Below, in pieces: positions 1-10,297 of a DNA stretch of 26,643 nt. The notes under the pieces are model-generated. The model was given only the letters and a program-made list of their open reading frames with translations. It was not told the origin of the DNA and ran no database searches. Each line of letters starts with the position of its first letter. Positions within the stretch are counted from its first letter, which is position 1. The DNA comes from a virus, in IMG/VR virus record IMGVR_UViG_3300036652_000500, positions 1 to 26,643 of that record; one strand, given 5' to 3'. The translations under genes and the position numbers were made by a program.

Positions 1-3000
1 CCTGTGCGTTTCTTGGTGTATCCATTTGCCGTTGTAATGTGACCAAAATCGGCGTCGTCATAAGCGCCGTCCTTAATCGCCGATTTCCCCTCACGTATGG
101 GGTCCTTAACAAGAGGATGGTACCACCCTTCAAACGTACCATGTGTATTTGTGATCGGGCTAAGGGGAATCTTGTCAATGGTAATGCCGTTGAGATGTTC
201 ATATTCCTGATCCGCGAGCTTGACCAACTCCCCAAAGACTTCTTTCCCCAAACGTTGTGCACGAATCCAATCCTCTTTTGTAGTATTTGCAACTAACCAA
301 TGCATTAAGGCTTCAGGGTCTGCACCATAGCCCTTGGCGAGAACAGTCCAGTTGGATTGATTCCCTGCGTTTTGAAGCATTTGCATCACATTACCGCGAG
401 TAAAACGGGAAAATGGCTGCCCGGTTAATGGATCACGCAATGGGCTAGGAACAAGTTTATCTTTATCCTTTATCTCTCCAATACTCCGATAGATTCTAGA
501 GAACTGTCGTTGAAGTGCGGATTTGCGATTAGCCGCTGCGGCTGCGGGATAGGTAATGTAGCGATTGAAAACACTCTGCGGATCGCGGTCGCCAAGACGG
601 TTGAGGAATGTCTCCATGTTAGTTGAACCGGCAAGAAATGATTTAGGGATTTCTTTAATCTTATCCCACAATGTTGGTGTGACATTTGTTGGCTTTAAAT
701 CAAATCGCTCAACATATCCTTGCATTTCTTTAAGAACATCCGCACGATCCTGAGCTTCACCTTCACGAATGATTTTTTGTTCGTCCTTTGCGTTTTTAAT
801 CAACGCATCAACAGTTTGCTTAAGCCCGCCAAATTCCCAAGTAGTTAGCTTATCAACCGACTTAAGTCCCCCATCGAGGATGAAATCCGCAACTGGGATA
901 TTTCGATAACCAAAGCTTTCACTCAGTTTTTCATTCGTAAACTGCTCAAGTGTCTTTCCCCGGCGAGTTAAATTTTCTTGAATATTCTCCAACGATCGTC
1001 CTACTTTATACCCTGCTCCTTGGAGGATGTTTTGGATATGGTTGAGGTATTCGGGTTCGATCCCTTTAACCTCAATTTTCCTGAACGGTTTTGCGGTCTT
1101 ATCGAGCTTGGATCGAGCTTTCTCGATGTCCCGTGCAAGCTTCGCATAAATCGTGTTGTAGTATTGGGCTTGCTTGGAGCGGAAGGCATCGGCCGGTTTA
1201 TTAGAGAGAAGGGAGAGTTCGGCATTTCGTCCATGTTTAGCCCCTTCGCGTAACCACTTTTCCGAATCTACAACTCCCATAGGAAGTTGATCGAATTTGG
1301 ACTTGATTTGAGAAACCAATTGATCTCGGGTTATATCGCCAAATTGCGCACCAGCCATCCCGGCAAGTGCGTGAGTTTCTTCGTGAAGTAAGTCGAGTTG
1401 ATTTTCAGATAGGATTTGATCTCGAGAATCTTCGAGGATGTTCTTTTCAAGGATGCCATGTTCGGATTCCATTCTCCGAGCTATTTCGGCAGAGACAAGT
1501 TGACGATGGAATTTATCACGATTAAGCCCGCTATCCTCACGCATTTTGTTAAACTGAGCTAGATGGGAAATTAGTTGATCTCCAGCTTGATAGCCGAATA
1601 AATGCGCAACATCATCGGGTTTTACACCATTGCGTTTCGTGATATATTTCTCTGGAAGCGCGGCACGTTGTTCTGGCGTTAACGAATCGTGGTCGAGTTT
1701 GTAAGTTGATTCAAGTTTATGTCCAAACAATTCCCCAAGCCCAAAGAACTTATCTGCGGCAACATCAGGTCGTTGGTTTAAATCATGGAGGACTTGCGGC
1801 CGCATTGCTTCACTATTAGCTTTCCATTCCGCAGATTGTCGTTTACGTTGTTCTTTTTCAATCCGGCGGGATGAAGCCTCGAGATCAGCTTGTTGACGAT
1901 CTTCGATCAACTTCATATAATTACGGTATTGTGGAACCGACATTCCAACATCTTTAGCGGCGTGGAATGGAGATGCCGCATCAATTCCTTGACCTTCTTC
2001 TTTGATCTGACCCATCTCCAACGGATCAAATTTTCCAATATCCGGTCCCCAAATTCTACTACCAACCTGTCCTTCATCAACCCGTTTGAATACTTCCTCC
2101 CAATTAAAATCTCGGCCGAGGATTTGTTTAATCCGTGCGTGGAGACGGTCGATGAAATCTGCAATCCGCTGAAATACTCCGGGGTCTTTTAATATCTCCT
2201 GTCCACGACGCCAATGACGAAAGCCTTCGGCGATGGATTCTTCCATTTGAATTTCAGGAGAGAATTGTCCGTAGGTTTTATCTATCCCAAACTTCTGTAT
2301 CCAGTTGTCTGCTCGAGATTGGGCTTCAAGTTTACTCCATTCATCTTGAGAAAAGAACCCGCGACGAAGAAGATCGTGAATTGCTTCATGATGCACTGTT
2401 CCAAGAGGATTGTCTTGATCCATTGATACAAGCATCCGCCCCGTTTGCGGATCATATGCGCCTTGAAGCTCCCCACCATGGATTTCGGATCGAATCCCAC
2501 GAACGACTTCTAAATTAGCACTCGGAGATATTCGTTTAAGTTCGTCTTTGATTGCGTTTTGTAGATCAAACTCTTTACCTTGAAAATCTGGCCCACGAAA
2601 GACTTGAACATTCTTCGACCATTGGTCCCATTGGCCATTAAGTAATTGCTTAAAAGCTGGCCCATCACCAATATCCCCACGTTCCAACCGCATTCGGTTG
2701 AGTGGAATGCGCGGCATTGCAGATGGAAGTTGCCAAGCGCCTGTTTTATCTCTTGCGCCAGAAACTCGATGGCCGGTTAACCATTCAGCGTCGGGAAATT
2801 CAGCTTCGATTTGAGGAATTAAACTCCGGGTAAGCGCAGGGCCGAAATGATTTGGGTTGTAATAATCCCCAAGTCCATTTATCATCTCGATATAAAGTTC
2901 CTTGCCACCTTTTTGTTCACTGAGATTAAGGCTCCCTACCTTTTGCCCATCTTGATTAACCATATCAAAATCATGAAAGCCTTGTTCAGGGCCAAATTGC

Positions 3001-4304
3001 CCTGTATTTTCGGTAAGCATTCGTTGTAGCGTTAGCTTCCGATCACCGATTGAAAACAGCGGTTCAAGACCATCAACCCCACGGATGATTGGGAGATTTT
3101 CATCAACCATCCCGGGAAGGGGAGGTTGGGATTGTAAGTCTTGAAATTCTCTATTTGTAATTCCGTCTTTTGTTACCCTTAAATCGTCGTGTAATGTTTC
3201 TGCAATTTTTGGATCGGCCTTTGCAATCCAATCCGCCATTGGTACAGAAATATCCGCACCAGTTTCCTTTGCGTTTTCTAGTTGAGTTTGTATATCAGGA
3301 GCCCAACCAAGCAAACCATCATCAGCAGTAGGAACCCTATCCCCATATAATCCCAAAGCAGCTTGGCCACTAATACCAATATTTGTATCGCCAACATGCT
3401 GAGCAACAAAATCACGAAAAAGGTCCGGAGCCCTTTCTCTGGTAAGGGATTGCTGCGCATCCGCAACTTTCTCGTCAAGGAGTTGAAGTGCAGTTTGGTT
3501 TTGATCTAGCTTAAGTTTGTCAATTAGCGGATGGATACCAGCAGGTGGTTCTTTACCTGACATTAACCAAGGACGGGCTTTGTTAACGGCTTCGATATGT
3601 GAAGCCATTTCAGCATTATGTCCAGCGATTTCAAATGGAAGGCCAAGTGCTTCTCCGGCGGGACCAAGTGCGGCCCAAAGACCCGGGTCTTGAACGGCTT
3701 GAGAAACATTTTCAGGAGAAATTGGAGGTTTTTTGCCGGTGATTTGATGATAAGCTTCGGCAACGCCATAAGCCGCACTGGTTATGCCGCCGGAGGTTAG
3801 TCGCATTACAGCTTCAAGAGGATCGGTAACGCCAGTTACAGTAGAAGCAATTGCGGATTCATAAGGATGTGCGGCTTGAACTTTAGGGTCTTGCCAATCG
3901 ATTCCTGTCCAATCGCCAAGTTTCCCTTGACCAACACCAGCTTTGAAACCTTGAAAGAGTTGTTCGCCAACGGATTTAATAGGTGAAGCTAACGTGTTAA
4001 GTCCTTGTGAGACCTTATCCAAATTCCCATAATCATCATTTGATATCGATGACGCAAGGGGATGGGATTGTACATAATCTTGAATATACGTATTCTTACT
4101 AACAATGGTATTTGCTAAAGCTGTTTTGGAAGTTCGTTCAAAATTATCAAGATCACCAGAAATAACGCTAGGTGGAACGCCGGTGACTTGGCTAAGTTGA
4201 AGCGCTCGCGCAGTTTGATCCGGATCGACGTTGATATTCGCAGTCACATTAGCTTGCGGCTCAGTGCCGAATGCGCCTTGAATGATATTGGAATATTCAC
4301 CCAT
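1..4304 (-). CDS. Giant internal virion protein with zincin motif, partial (3' end outside window)
   Basis: An open minus-strand frame runs from ATG at 4304 to the window edge, over 1434 codons with no stop, so the C-terminus is missing. It starts with a TAATG overlap on the preceding gene. Visible pieces: a segment around residues 347-372 (ISVPMADWIAKADP) of a type I associate with large polyvalent phage proteins; residues about 435-512 with a GNAT-like feel (ELYIEMING, GHRVSGAR); and a zinc-metallopeptidase motif HEAIH at 639-643, followed by EESIAEGF near 688-695, which could supply the third zinc ligand. Long charged helical stretches follow. Position after the transglycosylase gene and size match the T7 gp16 slot, i.e. 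an ejected internal core protein that helps DNA entry. The slot is a confident call; peptidase activity is inferred from the motif only. Confidence 0.8.
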   Translation of the reverse strand, partial: MGEYSNIIQGAFGTEPQANVTANINVDPDQTARALQLSQVTGVPPSVISGDLDNFERTSKTALANTIVSKNTYIQDYVQSHPLASSISNDDYGNLDKVSQGLNTLASPIKSVGEQLFQGFKAGVGQGKLGDWTGIDWQDPKVQAAHPYESAIASTVTGVTDPLEAVMRLTSGGITSAAYGVAEAYHQITGKKPPISPENVSQAVQDPGLWAALGPAGEALGLPFEIAGHNAEMASHIEAVNKARPWLMSGKEPPAGIHPLIDKLKLDQNQTALQLLDEKVADAQQSLTRERAPDLFRDFVAQHVGDTNIGISGQAALGLYGDRVPTADDGLLGWAPDIQTQLENAKETGADISVPMADWIAKADPKIAETLHDDLRVTKDGITNREFQDLQSQPPLPGMVDENLPIIRGVDGLEPLFSIGDRKLTLQRMLTENTGQFGPEQGFHDFDMVNQDGQKVGSLNLSEQKGGKELYIEMINGLGDYYNPNHFGPALTRSLIPQIEAEFPDAEWLTGHRVSGARDKTGAWQLPSAMPRIPLNRMRLERGDIGDGPAFKQLLNGQWDQWSKNVQVFRGPDFQGKEFDLQNAIKDELKRISPSANLEVVRGIRSEIHGGELQGAYDPQTGRMLVSMDQDNPLGTVHHEAIHDLLRRGFFSQDEWSKLEAQSRADNWIQKFGIDKTYGQFSPEIQMEESIAEGFRHWRRGQEILKDPGVFQRIADFIDRLHARIKQILGRDFNWEEVFKRVDEGQVGSRIWGPDIGKFDPLEMGQIKEEGQGIDAASPFHAAKDVGMSVPQYRNYMKLIEDRQQADLEASSRRIEKEQRKRQSAEWKANSEAMRPQVLHDLNQRPDVAADKFFGLGELFGHKLESTYKLDHDSLTPEQRAALPEKYITKRNGVKPDDVAHLFGYQAGDQLISHLAQFNKMREDSGLNRDKFHRQLVSAEIARRMESEHGILEKNILEDSRDQILSENQLDLLHEETHALAGMAGAQFGDITRDQLVSQIKSKFDQLPMGVVDSEKWLREGAKHGRNAELSLLSNKPADAFRSKQAQYYNTIYAKLARDIEKARSKLDKTAKPFRKIEVKGIEPEYLNHIQNILQGAGYKVGRSLENIQENLTRRGKTLEQFTNEKLSESFGYRNIPVADFILDGGLKSVDKLTTWEFGGLKQTVDALIKNAKDEQKIIREGEAQDRADVLKEMQGYVERFDLKPTNVTPTLWDKIKEIPKSFLAGSTNMETFLNRLGDRDPQSVFNRYITYPAAAAANRKSALQRQFSRIYRSIGEIKDKDKLVPSPLRDPLTGQPFSRFTRGNVMQMLQNAGNQSNWTVLAKGYGADPEALMHWLVANTTKEDWIRAQRLGKEVFGELVKLADQEYEHLNGITIDKIPLSPITNTHGTFEGWYHPLVKDPIREGKSAIKDGAYDDADFGHITTANGYTKKRT

Positions 4305-6466
4305 TATTTACTAACCGGAACTGATGGCTGATTGGACACGGACGCGGCTTTAGGCGTTCCGCTATAAAGCTTGTTGTAAAGTTGCCGGGTATAAATGCGT
4401 TGAACCATATCATTCGTTGGAACAATCCCATGAGATTTCCAATACGGATCGGCGAGAATTTTAGTTTTCTCAGCCTCGGGAACCTCAACGTTGTATAAGG
4501 GAGTTTTATCAATATTCGATCCAAAGAAACCAGTTCCAACTTGACCTTGAAGTAGCCTTTGCCCCATCTCCATGATTTCTTTTTCATTGGGCGATTTTTT
4601 ATAAATATCAGCGTGCTGCTCCATGGCTCCTTGAAGCGCACCAACAAATCGATCATAAGATTGCAAATCCGAAGTTCGACTAATTCCAGCTTGATCCATT
4701 GTTGGTTTGAGAATCGATAACGCATGCAAGACTCTAGGATCAGCTTCTGACTTTGCTTTCTTCGCCACTTGCAGATTTACAAGCTCTTTTCTTGCAGAAA
4801 GAGGCAGATCGGCACCGACGATATTCTCATCCATAAAAGCACTTGGATCAGATTGCGCTTCACCCTTTAATTGTTGATATTCCGTCAGGCGCTGTGATGT
4901 CCAAGGCACATCTCCCTTTGCATTATGCGCAATTACATTCATGTACCGTTGTATTGCAGCAGGGTCGTTTTGGGCCAAGTAGCTCCAAGATGTGGCAACC
5001 TTAGGATCGGTTTTAAGATCATCAATCGACATCGGGAGTTTACCTCCCTGTGTTCCACCAACAAGAGCTTGTTCTACAGTTTGCCGATTGCCATAATCAT
5101 CATCACGTTTGACAGCGAGTTGAAGGTTGTGATCCGTAACGATTCGTTGTTCGGTGTAGTCTGCAAGTAGCGGATCGTTGGGTGAAAATTGATCTGCTTG
5201 ATCCCGGCCTCGTGCAACGAGATCGGCTAAAGGAGCATTTTTAGCAAGGACGGAATTGGCTTTTGCTATATATTTTTGCGCGTTGGTGCCGAATCGATCT
5301 GTTGCGTTTCCAGCTTCGGCAAGTGGCTTTCCGGTGAGCCATGCAGAAGCGGCATCGTTGAACGAGCCGTATTTCTGCATATATCCACCAAAGACGGTTT
5401 CAAAAACCTTATCCTGTGCGCCTTGATCTTTAACAAATGCTTCCGGTGTCATTGGAGGGAGGCCGGATTGTTTAAGCCAAGAAGGAAGATTGGCCTCGGT
5501 GATACCATATCGGCCCAAAGCGCGGCCTTGCGCAGTGCCGGTATCGACTACCGTGTTGTAGTTGTTGGTACTTTCATTTGTGCCGATTGCGAGTTTGGCT
5601 TGTGAGATCGAAACAGGCTTCGCGCCCCAAGAGGTATCTTGACCACTGACAAGATTATTGGAGATGTTTCTCGCACCAACAGTGTGTGTTGCATCACGTA
5701 CAATTGAAGTCAATCTGCCAATATCATCTCCATTAATCTTCCCATCTTTTACAGCTTGATTAAAGATTTTCTCCGCTGTGAAAGGTTGCGTGCGTGCTAA
5801 GGCAGTTACACGATCTCGATAGAGATTGGAGACGGCGGTGTGTTGTGCATTATCGATTGTATCTTGATCCGCACCTTTCAATTGCCATTGGGCATTTACA
5901 TTTTGAATCGTGTCTTGTACATGTTGTTGAAATCCAGCCTCGTCAGTGGGATCGACAAGTGCAGCATTGCGCGCCGCACTTACCCTAGACGCGGCGGCAC
6001 CGATAGCATAGGATGTATTTTCATGCGCAGAGTGTCCCGCACCGTTGAAGATGGTACGAGCTTCAAATGACCTTGAATCCGCATCATACAACTTTTGTAC
6101 CATGGGATTGGAAAGGCCATTGCGGATTGATTCCCTTGCATTGTGCAGGTCGGGGGCGTACTGCCCATTAAAATAATTAACCGCATCCTTACCCTGCATT
6201 GCGGAAAGATTGGCATGGATTTTACTAGCTTGGATTATGTAGTTAGAAATGGCCTCTTGCGCCTCACTGCTGTTGGCAAGCTGTTGCATTGCCATTGCAC
6301 GGGAGAAGAGTTCGTTACCTGATTGGGCAAAGGCTCCGCCAAGCTTTTGCTCCGCTTGCGCGGTATCTCCGCCAAATGCCGCTGGTGGCGCAAAGGTCCA
6401 TTCACGCGGAATGGGTTGATTTTGCGGACTAACGGATGGAGCGCCTGTGTAGGGAACTACTGCCAT
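4304..6466 (-). CDS. Internal virion protein with lytic transglycosylase-like domain
   Basis: 720 aa. Residues about 290-385 look like a lysozyme-type (SLT/goose-type-like) domain: AIGTNESTNNY with E298 as the likely catalytic acid, a GRALGRYGIT segment, then a helical part with AQDKVFETVFGGYMQKYG and AASAWLTG. The N-terminal 290 residues are Ala/Gln/Asn-rich and helical; the C-terminal 330 residues carry no motif I recognise. Such proteins sit in the virion core and cut peptidoglycan locally during genome ejection. It lies between a gp14-like gene and the giant protein, the usual core-protein neighbourhood, and begins with a TAATG overlap on its upstream neighbour. The transglycosylase assignment is by pattern; the exact family is uncertain. 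Confidence 0.82.
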   Translation of the reverse strand: MAVVPYTGAPSVSPQNQPIPREWTFAPPAAFGGDTAQAEQKLGGAFAQSGNELFSRAMAMQQLANSSEAQEAISNYIIQASKIHANLSAMQGKDAVNYFNGQYAPDLHNARESIRNGLSNPMVQKLYDADSRSFEARTIFNGAGHSAHENTSYAIGAAASRVSAARNAALVDPTDEAGFQQHVQDTIQNVNAQWQLKGADQDTIDNAQHTAVSNLYRDRVTALARTQPFTAEKIFNQAVKDGKINGDDIGRLTSIVRDATHTVGARNISNNLVSGQDTSWGAKPVSISQAKLAIGTNESTNNYNTVVDTGTAQGRALGRYGITEANLPSWLKQSGLPPMTPEAFVKDQGAQDKVFETVFGGYMQKYGSFNDAASAWLTGKPLAEAGNATDRFGTNAQKYIAKANSVLAKNAPLADLVARGRDQADQFSPNDPLLADYTEQRIVTDHNLQLAVKRDDDYGNRQTVEQALVGGTQGGKLPMSIDDLKTDPKVATSWSYLAQNDPAAIQRYMNVIAHNAKGDVPWTSQRLTEYQQLKGEAQSDPSAFMDENIVGADLPLSARKELVNLQVAKKAKSEADPRVLHALSILKPTMDQAGISRTSDLQSYDRFVGALQGAMEQHADIYKKSPNEKEIMEMGQRLLQGQVGTGFFGSNIDKTPLYNVEVPEAEKTKILADPYWKSHGIVPTNDMVQRIYTRQLYNKLYSGTPKAASVSNQPSVPVSK

Positions 6467-7071
6467 TAGTATAAGCTCCCTGTGGTATTGAATGGATTAA
6501 TTCCACCCGAACCACCGCCACTCGCGCCCATAATTGCTGGAATCGCACCAGATTGGGTACCTTGCAGCCATTTCGAGCTTACACTTCCAGCAGTACTTAC
6601 AAGAGATGCTGCCATAGCCGTCGGTGCGGCAGCTGCGGCGTTGGAGGAAGCAAAGCCGTAAAGCCCTGCTTGATTCAAATCTTGCGTTGATTGCACATCA
6701 TAATCATAAGCTGTCTTTGCGGCGTTGGAGCGGATTTGATCGAGGTCTAGGGTTGTGACAGTTTGTTGCGATTTTTGTACCTGCGCATTCGATCCGCTAT
6801 TTACCGCAATGTTTGATGCCCCTTGCGCAGCCTTTATCTGCCCCATCCGTTGACCAGCCTGCATACCGAAATTCTGCGCCTGCATTTCTCCAGTTTGCCG
6901 CGCAAAATCCGCATTCTGCAAATCAATCTGCGAATTAATCTTCGCCACTTGGGATTGATAGGAATACATTTGAGATTGGGCTTCATATTGATTCTTAGCC
7001 CCCTCTCCTTGCATGATCCCACCAATTAAGGAAGAACCAATACTAAGCCCTGCTAACGCCCCTGTGCTCAT
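6466..7071 (-). CDS. Internal virion protein, T7 gp14-like
   Basis: 201 aa. The N-terminus is Gly/Ser/Ile-rich and moderately hydrophobic (LAGLSIGSSLIGGIM), followed by a long Gln/Ala-rich helical region (about residues 25-150) and a Gly-rich tail. This layout is typical of phage core proteins in the T7 gp14 position, which enter the cell envelope during ejection and help form the DNA channel. It starts with an ATGA overlap on the gp13-like gene and ends in a TAATG overlap with the transglycosylase gene. Identification rests on composition and position; there is no catalytic motif. Confidence 0.7.
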   Translation of the reverse strand: MSTGALAGLSIGSSLIGGIMQGEGAKNQYEAQSQMYSYQSQVAKINSQIDLQNADFARQTGEMQAQNFGMQAGQRMGQIKAAQGASNIAVNSGSNAQVQKSQQTVTTLDLDQIRSNAAKTAYDYDVQSTQDLNQAGLYGFASSNAAAAAPTAMAASLVSTAGSVSSKWLQGTQSGAIPAIMGASGGGSGGINPFNTTGSLY

Positions 7072-7475
7072 TTTACAATCTCAAAAGGAATGACATTGTC
7101 GATTGGTTCGTGGAAAGTGGCTCCGCACCATCGAAGCCACCGTTGCGAATTTGTTGCGGATTTCAAGCAATGCCCCATGATTCGTGAGTAGCGCAATAAG
7201 AGCGCAGCAGTTACATCACGAGAATGTCTAGCGAAGGTTATGGGACGGAGTTTAACAGAAGGTAGAGTGTAGAGCCAAAGATACGCAACATCACTGATAA
7301 GAGTAATTGGCCATGTGCCAAAAATAGCAACAACCTCCCCATCAATTTCCACAATCCAAACGTATTGAGATTTATCCATTGTAGCGGTCATTATTTCAAT
7401 CTCAATTGGAGTGAAATGCTCCCGCACCCTTGGGATTATAAACTCAGATTTAGTTGGAGTGATTATCAACCCCAT
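7068..7475 (-). CDS. Gp13-like / GNAT-like small phage protein
   Basis: About 135 aa from the ATG at 7475, which overlaps the tail tubular B stop as TGATG; a TTG one codon earlier is possible but unnecessary. Features fit the T7 Gp13/DUF2833-type family, which resembles a degenerate GNAT acetyltransferase: VWIVEIDGEVVAIFGT as the central strands, a LWLYTLPSV segment, then a C-terminal SQRWLRWCGATF resembling the usual 'aiRWLkwlGF'. It lies between tail tubular B and the internal virion proteins, as gp13 lies near gp12 and gp14 in T7-like phages. In T7, gp13 affects virion assembly; no acetyltransferase activity should be assumed. Family call moderate. Confidence 0.65.
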   Translation of the reverse strand: MGLIITPTKSEFIIPRVREHFTPIEIEIMTATMDKSQYVWIVEIDGEVVAIFGTWPITLISDVAYLWLYTLPSVKLRPITFARHSRDVTAALLLRYSRIMGHCLKSATNSQRWLRWCGATFHEPIDNVIPFEIVK

Positions 7476-10288
7476 CAATCATCTCCTACAACAAGAGCAG
7501 GGATTACGCCAAGAATCGTAGCAGGGAGTGGGTTTGATTGGCGAATACAATATTGCCCCGGAACGTTGTAAGTTGGATCGAGAATGGTTCGTGCGTCGCC
7601 GGTGTAGAGATTGGGAACGATTTGCGATCCAAGTCCAGTAAGCATTGTGCCAATATTTCCTGCAATAGTATCTTTCATCGCCACTAAGGTTGAGAAGCTT
7701 GAACCAATCTCGAGATTGTTAGTCTCAGTCATCCGCACTGTAACTTCTGGAATCTTCTTAACCTTGCCTTGTATCGTTGGATTACCGATATCAATTCCAA
7801 GAGTTTGCAGATCGCAATTATATCCAAGTCCCACAGTCACAACCGATGCCGCAGTGCCGAGAGTGAATGAGCCATCCTCTGGCATTACAAATGAAGGGAT
7901 AACTACCCCATCCGCAAGTCCGGTAACTGTTTGTCCTCCAAGATGTTGCGCTCCAGAGAAGTTAGTTGCAGGTGCGCCGGAGTATTGAATTGCGGCATCA
8001 ACGCACCATGCATTGGAAAGACTGCCATTGAAATTCCGCTCCGCAACACGTTCGATATATTGAACAGTTTGCGAATTGATAGTTCGTTGAACGACGGTGT
8101 AAATCGCATCGATTTCGCCAGAAAGCTCTGTGTCTTCGACAACAGTTGCAACGGATTTGAACAATCCATTTGTTGTTGAATGTGCCCACCCAATAAAATC
8201 TTGCTCTTTGATATAAGTCAAGTTGAGCATTGTACCATCATTACGCACAGCCCAAACTAACTTAAACGGTTCCTCAGCCCAAGCCCACTCGAGAATTTGA
8301 AATCCGTAAAAGAGATGGGAGGATAGAACGGATATGTCAGTTCCGGTGTAGAGATTGGCGTAGATATTGAATGCGGCATCGCGAACACTAGAGCCTTTGG
8401 CTTGGACGTAAAGAACATCGTAGTTGACAACGATTGGTGGAACATCTGAGGCACCAATAAATGATTGTGCATTGGCAACTAACGCAGAAGGTGAAACAGC
8501 GGAACCAAAAGACCCACCATTTATAAGCCATGAATTACGATCGGTTAAAACCAACAATCCGTTGTTTTGTGGGATCATTGATTTGATTGTGTTTAATTGA
8601 CCCGAAACAAGTGTTCCGCTAATTGCGTCTGAGGCTTGGGCGGGGTTGGAGATGTTGAAGTTGAAATAATTCCCCGGTTGAGACATCCAGAATGTTTGTG
8701 GACTGCCTTCGGGTGAAGCTAAAACGAGTCGTTGTTGAAAAAATCCGCAGACAGATGGATTGCCATTGGAGGTGGGGGAAAGGGTTGCGGTGGCTGTAGC
8801 TCCGGTAGGGGAAAAGGTTATTGTTGGTGTTGAGGCATAACCAGCCCCGCCATTAAGAACTAGAATCTTTCCAACACCCCAAACAAGATCAGCTGTTGCG
8901 CCAGTTCCGCTACCACTGGTTGAAGATTGCGTAACGGGATTTGATGGAGTTGAACCGGAGGTGGTTTGACCCGCACTAGAACCAACATAGGTAATTGGTT
9001 GCCAAGCCGTAACAACGCCACTAGATACTGAAGCAACAACTAAGGTTACACCATTGGTGAAACTAACCAAATCTCCAACGACATAACCTGCCCCACCCGA
9101 ACCAACAGTTGGAGTACCGTAGACTTGTAAAATTGCTGCAAGAGACGCAGAGATTGTGGAGGAAACTCCGGTTGCAGAGACTGACGGAACAGTGGTATAA
9201 GTTCCAGTAGCTGTTACCGCAACAGACGCAATTCCACTTCCTATGAATGGGTTTTGTGCAATTGGAGGGGTTTGAGAAAAATCTGGAGAGATGTTGGAGT
9301 CCACAAATGATGTACTCGACGCTCCTTGCACACTACCTATAAATCCATAGATTAGACCAGAAGGAATGCCAAAACTATAACTCACATCAGATTTATAGAT
9401 ATTATACGCAACAGCCCCCGCAGCCGCATCCCAAGAAAGACTAATAGAACCTGCTACGGATCGAAGATCGTAAGTTGGACCTATATTCCATGGGTTAGAT
9501 TGAGAAGATTCATTTCCATTAGCATCAATAGACGTTGCCACGTAGGAATAATAAATCGAAGCCGGATTAGAACCCGGAACAGGAAAGCTAACTCCGTCAG
9601 AAACTGCTACTGGTGTCTTAGCAGTTGTGCCAAAAACAATCGGTATGATGGACCAATTTGTCGCAGTTATAAGGGTAAGAACATAAGGAACGTAACTTGG
9701 ATGACAAAGAATAAGTTGATTAACGTCTTGGGCAAATTTAATCTTCGCCAAGTCCGCGGCGGCGTAAGGTGAGACGATGGTATAGATACGCGCAGCGGAT
9801 ACGGGAAGGGTAAATGGATTGGTGTTGATTGCATTGCCAAAGAGATCGGTTAAAGTGTATGTATTGGTTGTGACATTTTGAACAATGTAATAATTATCGT
9901 CAACGTTAATCCAATCACCATTTGAATACCCATGGCTATCATCGGTAAAAACTTCAGGAGGCCCTGAAGTCGCACCGGTGATTGTTGTATCAGCTTCAAG
10001 GACCGGTGCGCCATTAAAGATGAAACGGATGTATTTGTCACCAAATTCAAGAACATACCCTACATTAAAGGACGCTTGAAAAGGGATTAAACGAACAGTC
10101 GTGCTGGATTTGAAACATTGAATGATATATTTAGTACCTGCCCGGGTTGATGCACCACCACGATAATCGACGAAATAATTTAAAAGAAGGGCTGCGCCAG
10201 ATTTGTATTTTTCAAGATCAACGCGCGCATAGAGTTTAGGGCTCCATTCGCCGCTGTTGAAAGATGCTTGAATTACAAGGTCGCTCAC
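7475..10288 (-). CDS. Tail tubular protein B-like (nozzle/stabilisation) protein
   Basis: 937 aa. The N-terminus (QASFNSGEWSPKLYARVDLEKY, then GGASTRAGTKYI and VLEFGDKYIRF) is the hallmark of podovirus tail nozzle proteins in the T7 gp12/tail-stabilisation group. These form the distal tail tube below the adaptor and hold the fibres. Residues about 350-500 hold Gly/Ser/Thr-rich beta repeats (GGAGYVVGDLVSF, STSGSGTGATADLVWG, GGAGYASTPTITF) that interrupt the family core and recur in the neighbouring tail tubular A protein. The core resumes with CGFFQQRLVLASPEGSPQTFWMS and GNYFNF, again typical. The upstream gene ends 9 nt away, and the downstream gene overlaps its stop. Confidence 0.88.
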   Translation of the reverse strand: MSDLVIQASFNSGEWSPKLYARVDLEKYKSGAALLLNYFVDYRGGASTRAGTKYIIQCFKSSTTVRLIPFQASFNVGYVLEFGDKYIRFIFNGAPVLEADTTITGATSGPPEVFTDDSHGYSNGDWINVDDNYYIVQNVTTNTYTLTDLFGNAINTNPFTLPVSAARIYTIVSPYAAADLAKIKFAQDVNQLILCHPSYVPYVLTLITATNWSIIPIVFGTTAKTPVAVSDGVSFPVPGSNPASIYYSYVATSIDANGNESSQSNPWNIGPTYDLRSVAGSISLSWDAAAGAVAYNIYKSDVSYSFGIPSGLIYGFIGSVQGASSTSFVDSNISPDFSQTPPIAQNPFIGSGIASVAVTATGTYTTVPSVSATGVSSTISASLAAILQVYGTPTVGSGGAGYVVGDLVSFTNGVTLVVASVSSGVVTAWQPITYVGSSAGQTTSGSTPSNPVTQSSTSGSGTGATADLVWGVGKILVLNGGAGYASTPTITFSPTGATATATLSPTSNGNPSVCGFFQQRLVLASPEGSPQTFWMSQPGNYFNFNISNPAQASDAISGTLVSGQLNTIKSMIPQNNGLLVLTDRNSWLINGGSFGSAVSPSALVANAQSFIGASDVPPIVVNYDVLYVQAKGSSVRDAAFNIYANLYTGTDISVLSSHLFYGFQILEWAWAEEPFKLVWAVRNDGTMLNLTYIKEQDFIGWAHSTTNGLFKSVATVVEDTELSGEIDAIYTVVQRTINSQTVQYIERVAERNFNGSLSNAWCVDAAIQYSGAPATNFSGAQHLGGQTVTGLADGVVIPSFVMPEDGSFTLGTAASVVTVGLGYNCDLQTLGIDIGNPTIQGKVKKIPEVTVRMTETNNLEIGSSFSTLVAMKDTIAGNIGTMLTGLGSQIVPNLYTGDARTILDPTYNVPGQYCIRQSNPLPATILGVIPALVVGDD

Positions 10289-10297
10289 ACTATAGTC

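Noticed and set aside
1371-1385. Second HExxH (HEETH, residue about 974) in the giant protein as another zinc peptidase site
   Set aside because: The surroundings (a helix rich in E, L, H and A) look like a long helical region of polyvalent phage proteins where this position is not a zinc site; no third ligand is evident.
4297-4725. 142-aa minus-strand frame inside the transglycosylase gene
   Set aside because: Other-frame shadow of the 720-aa gene with no start signal or family resemblance.
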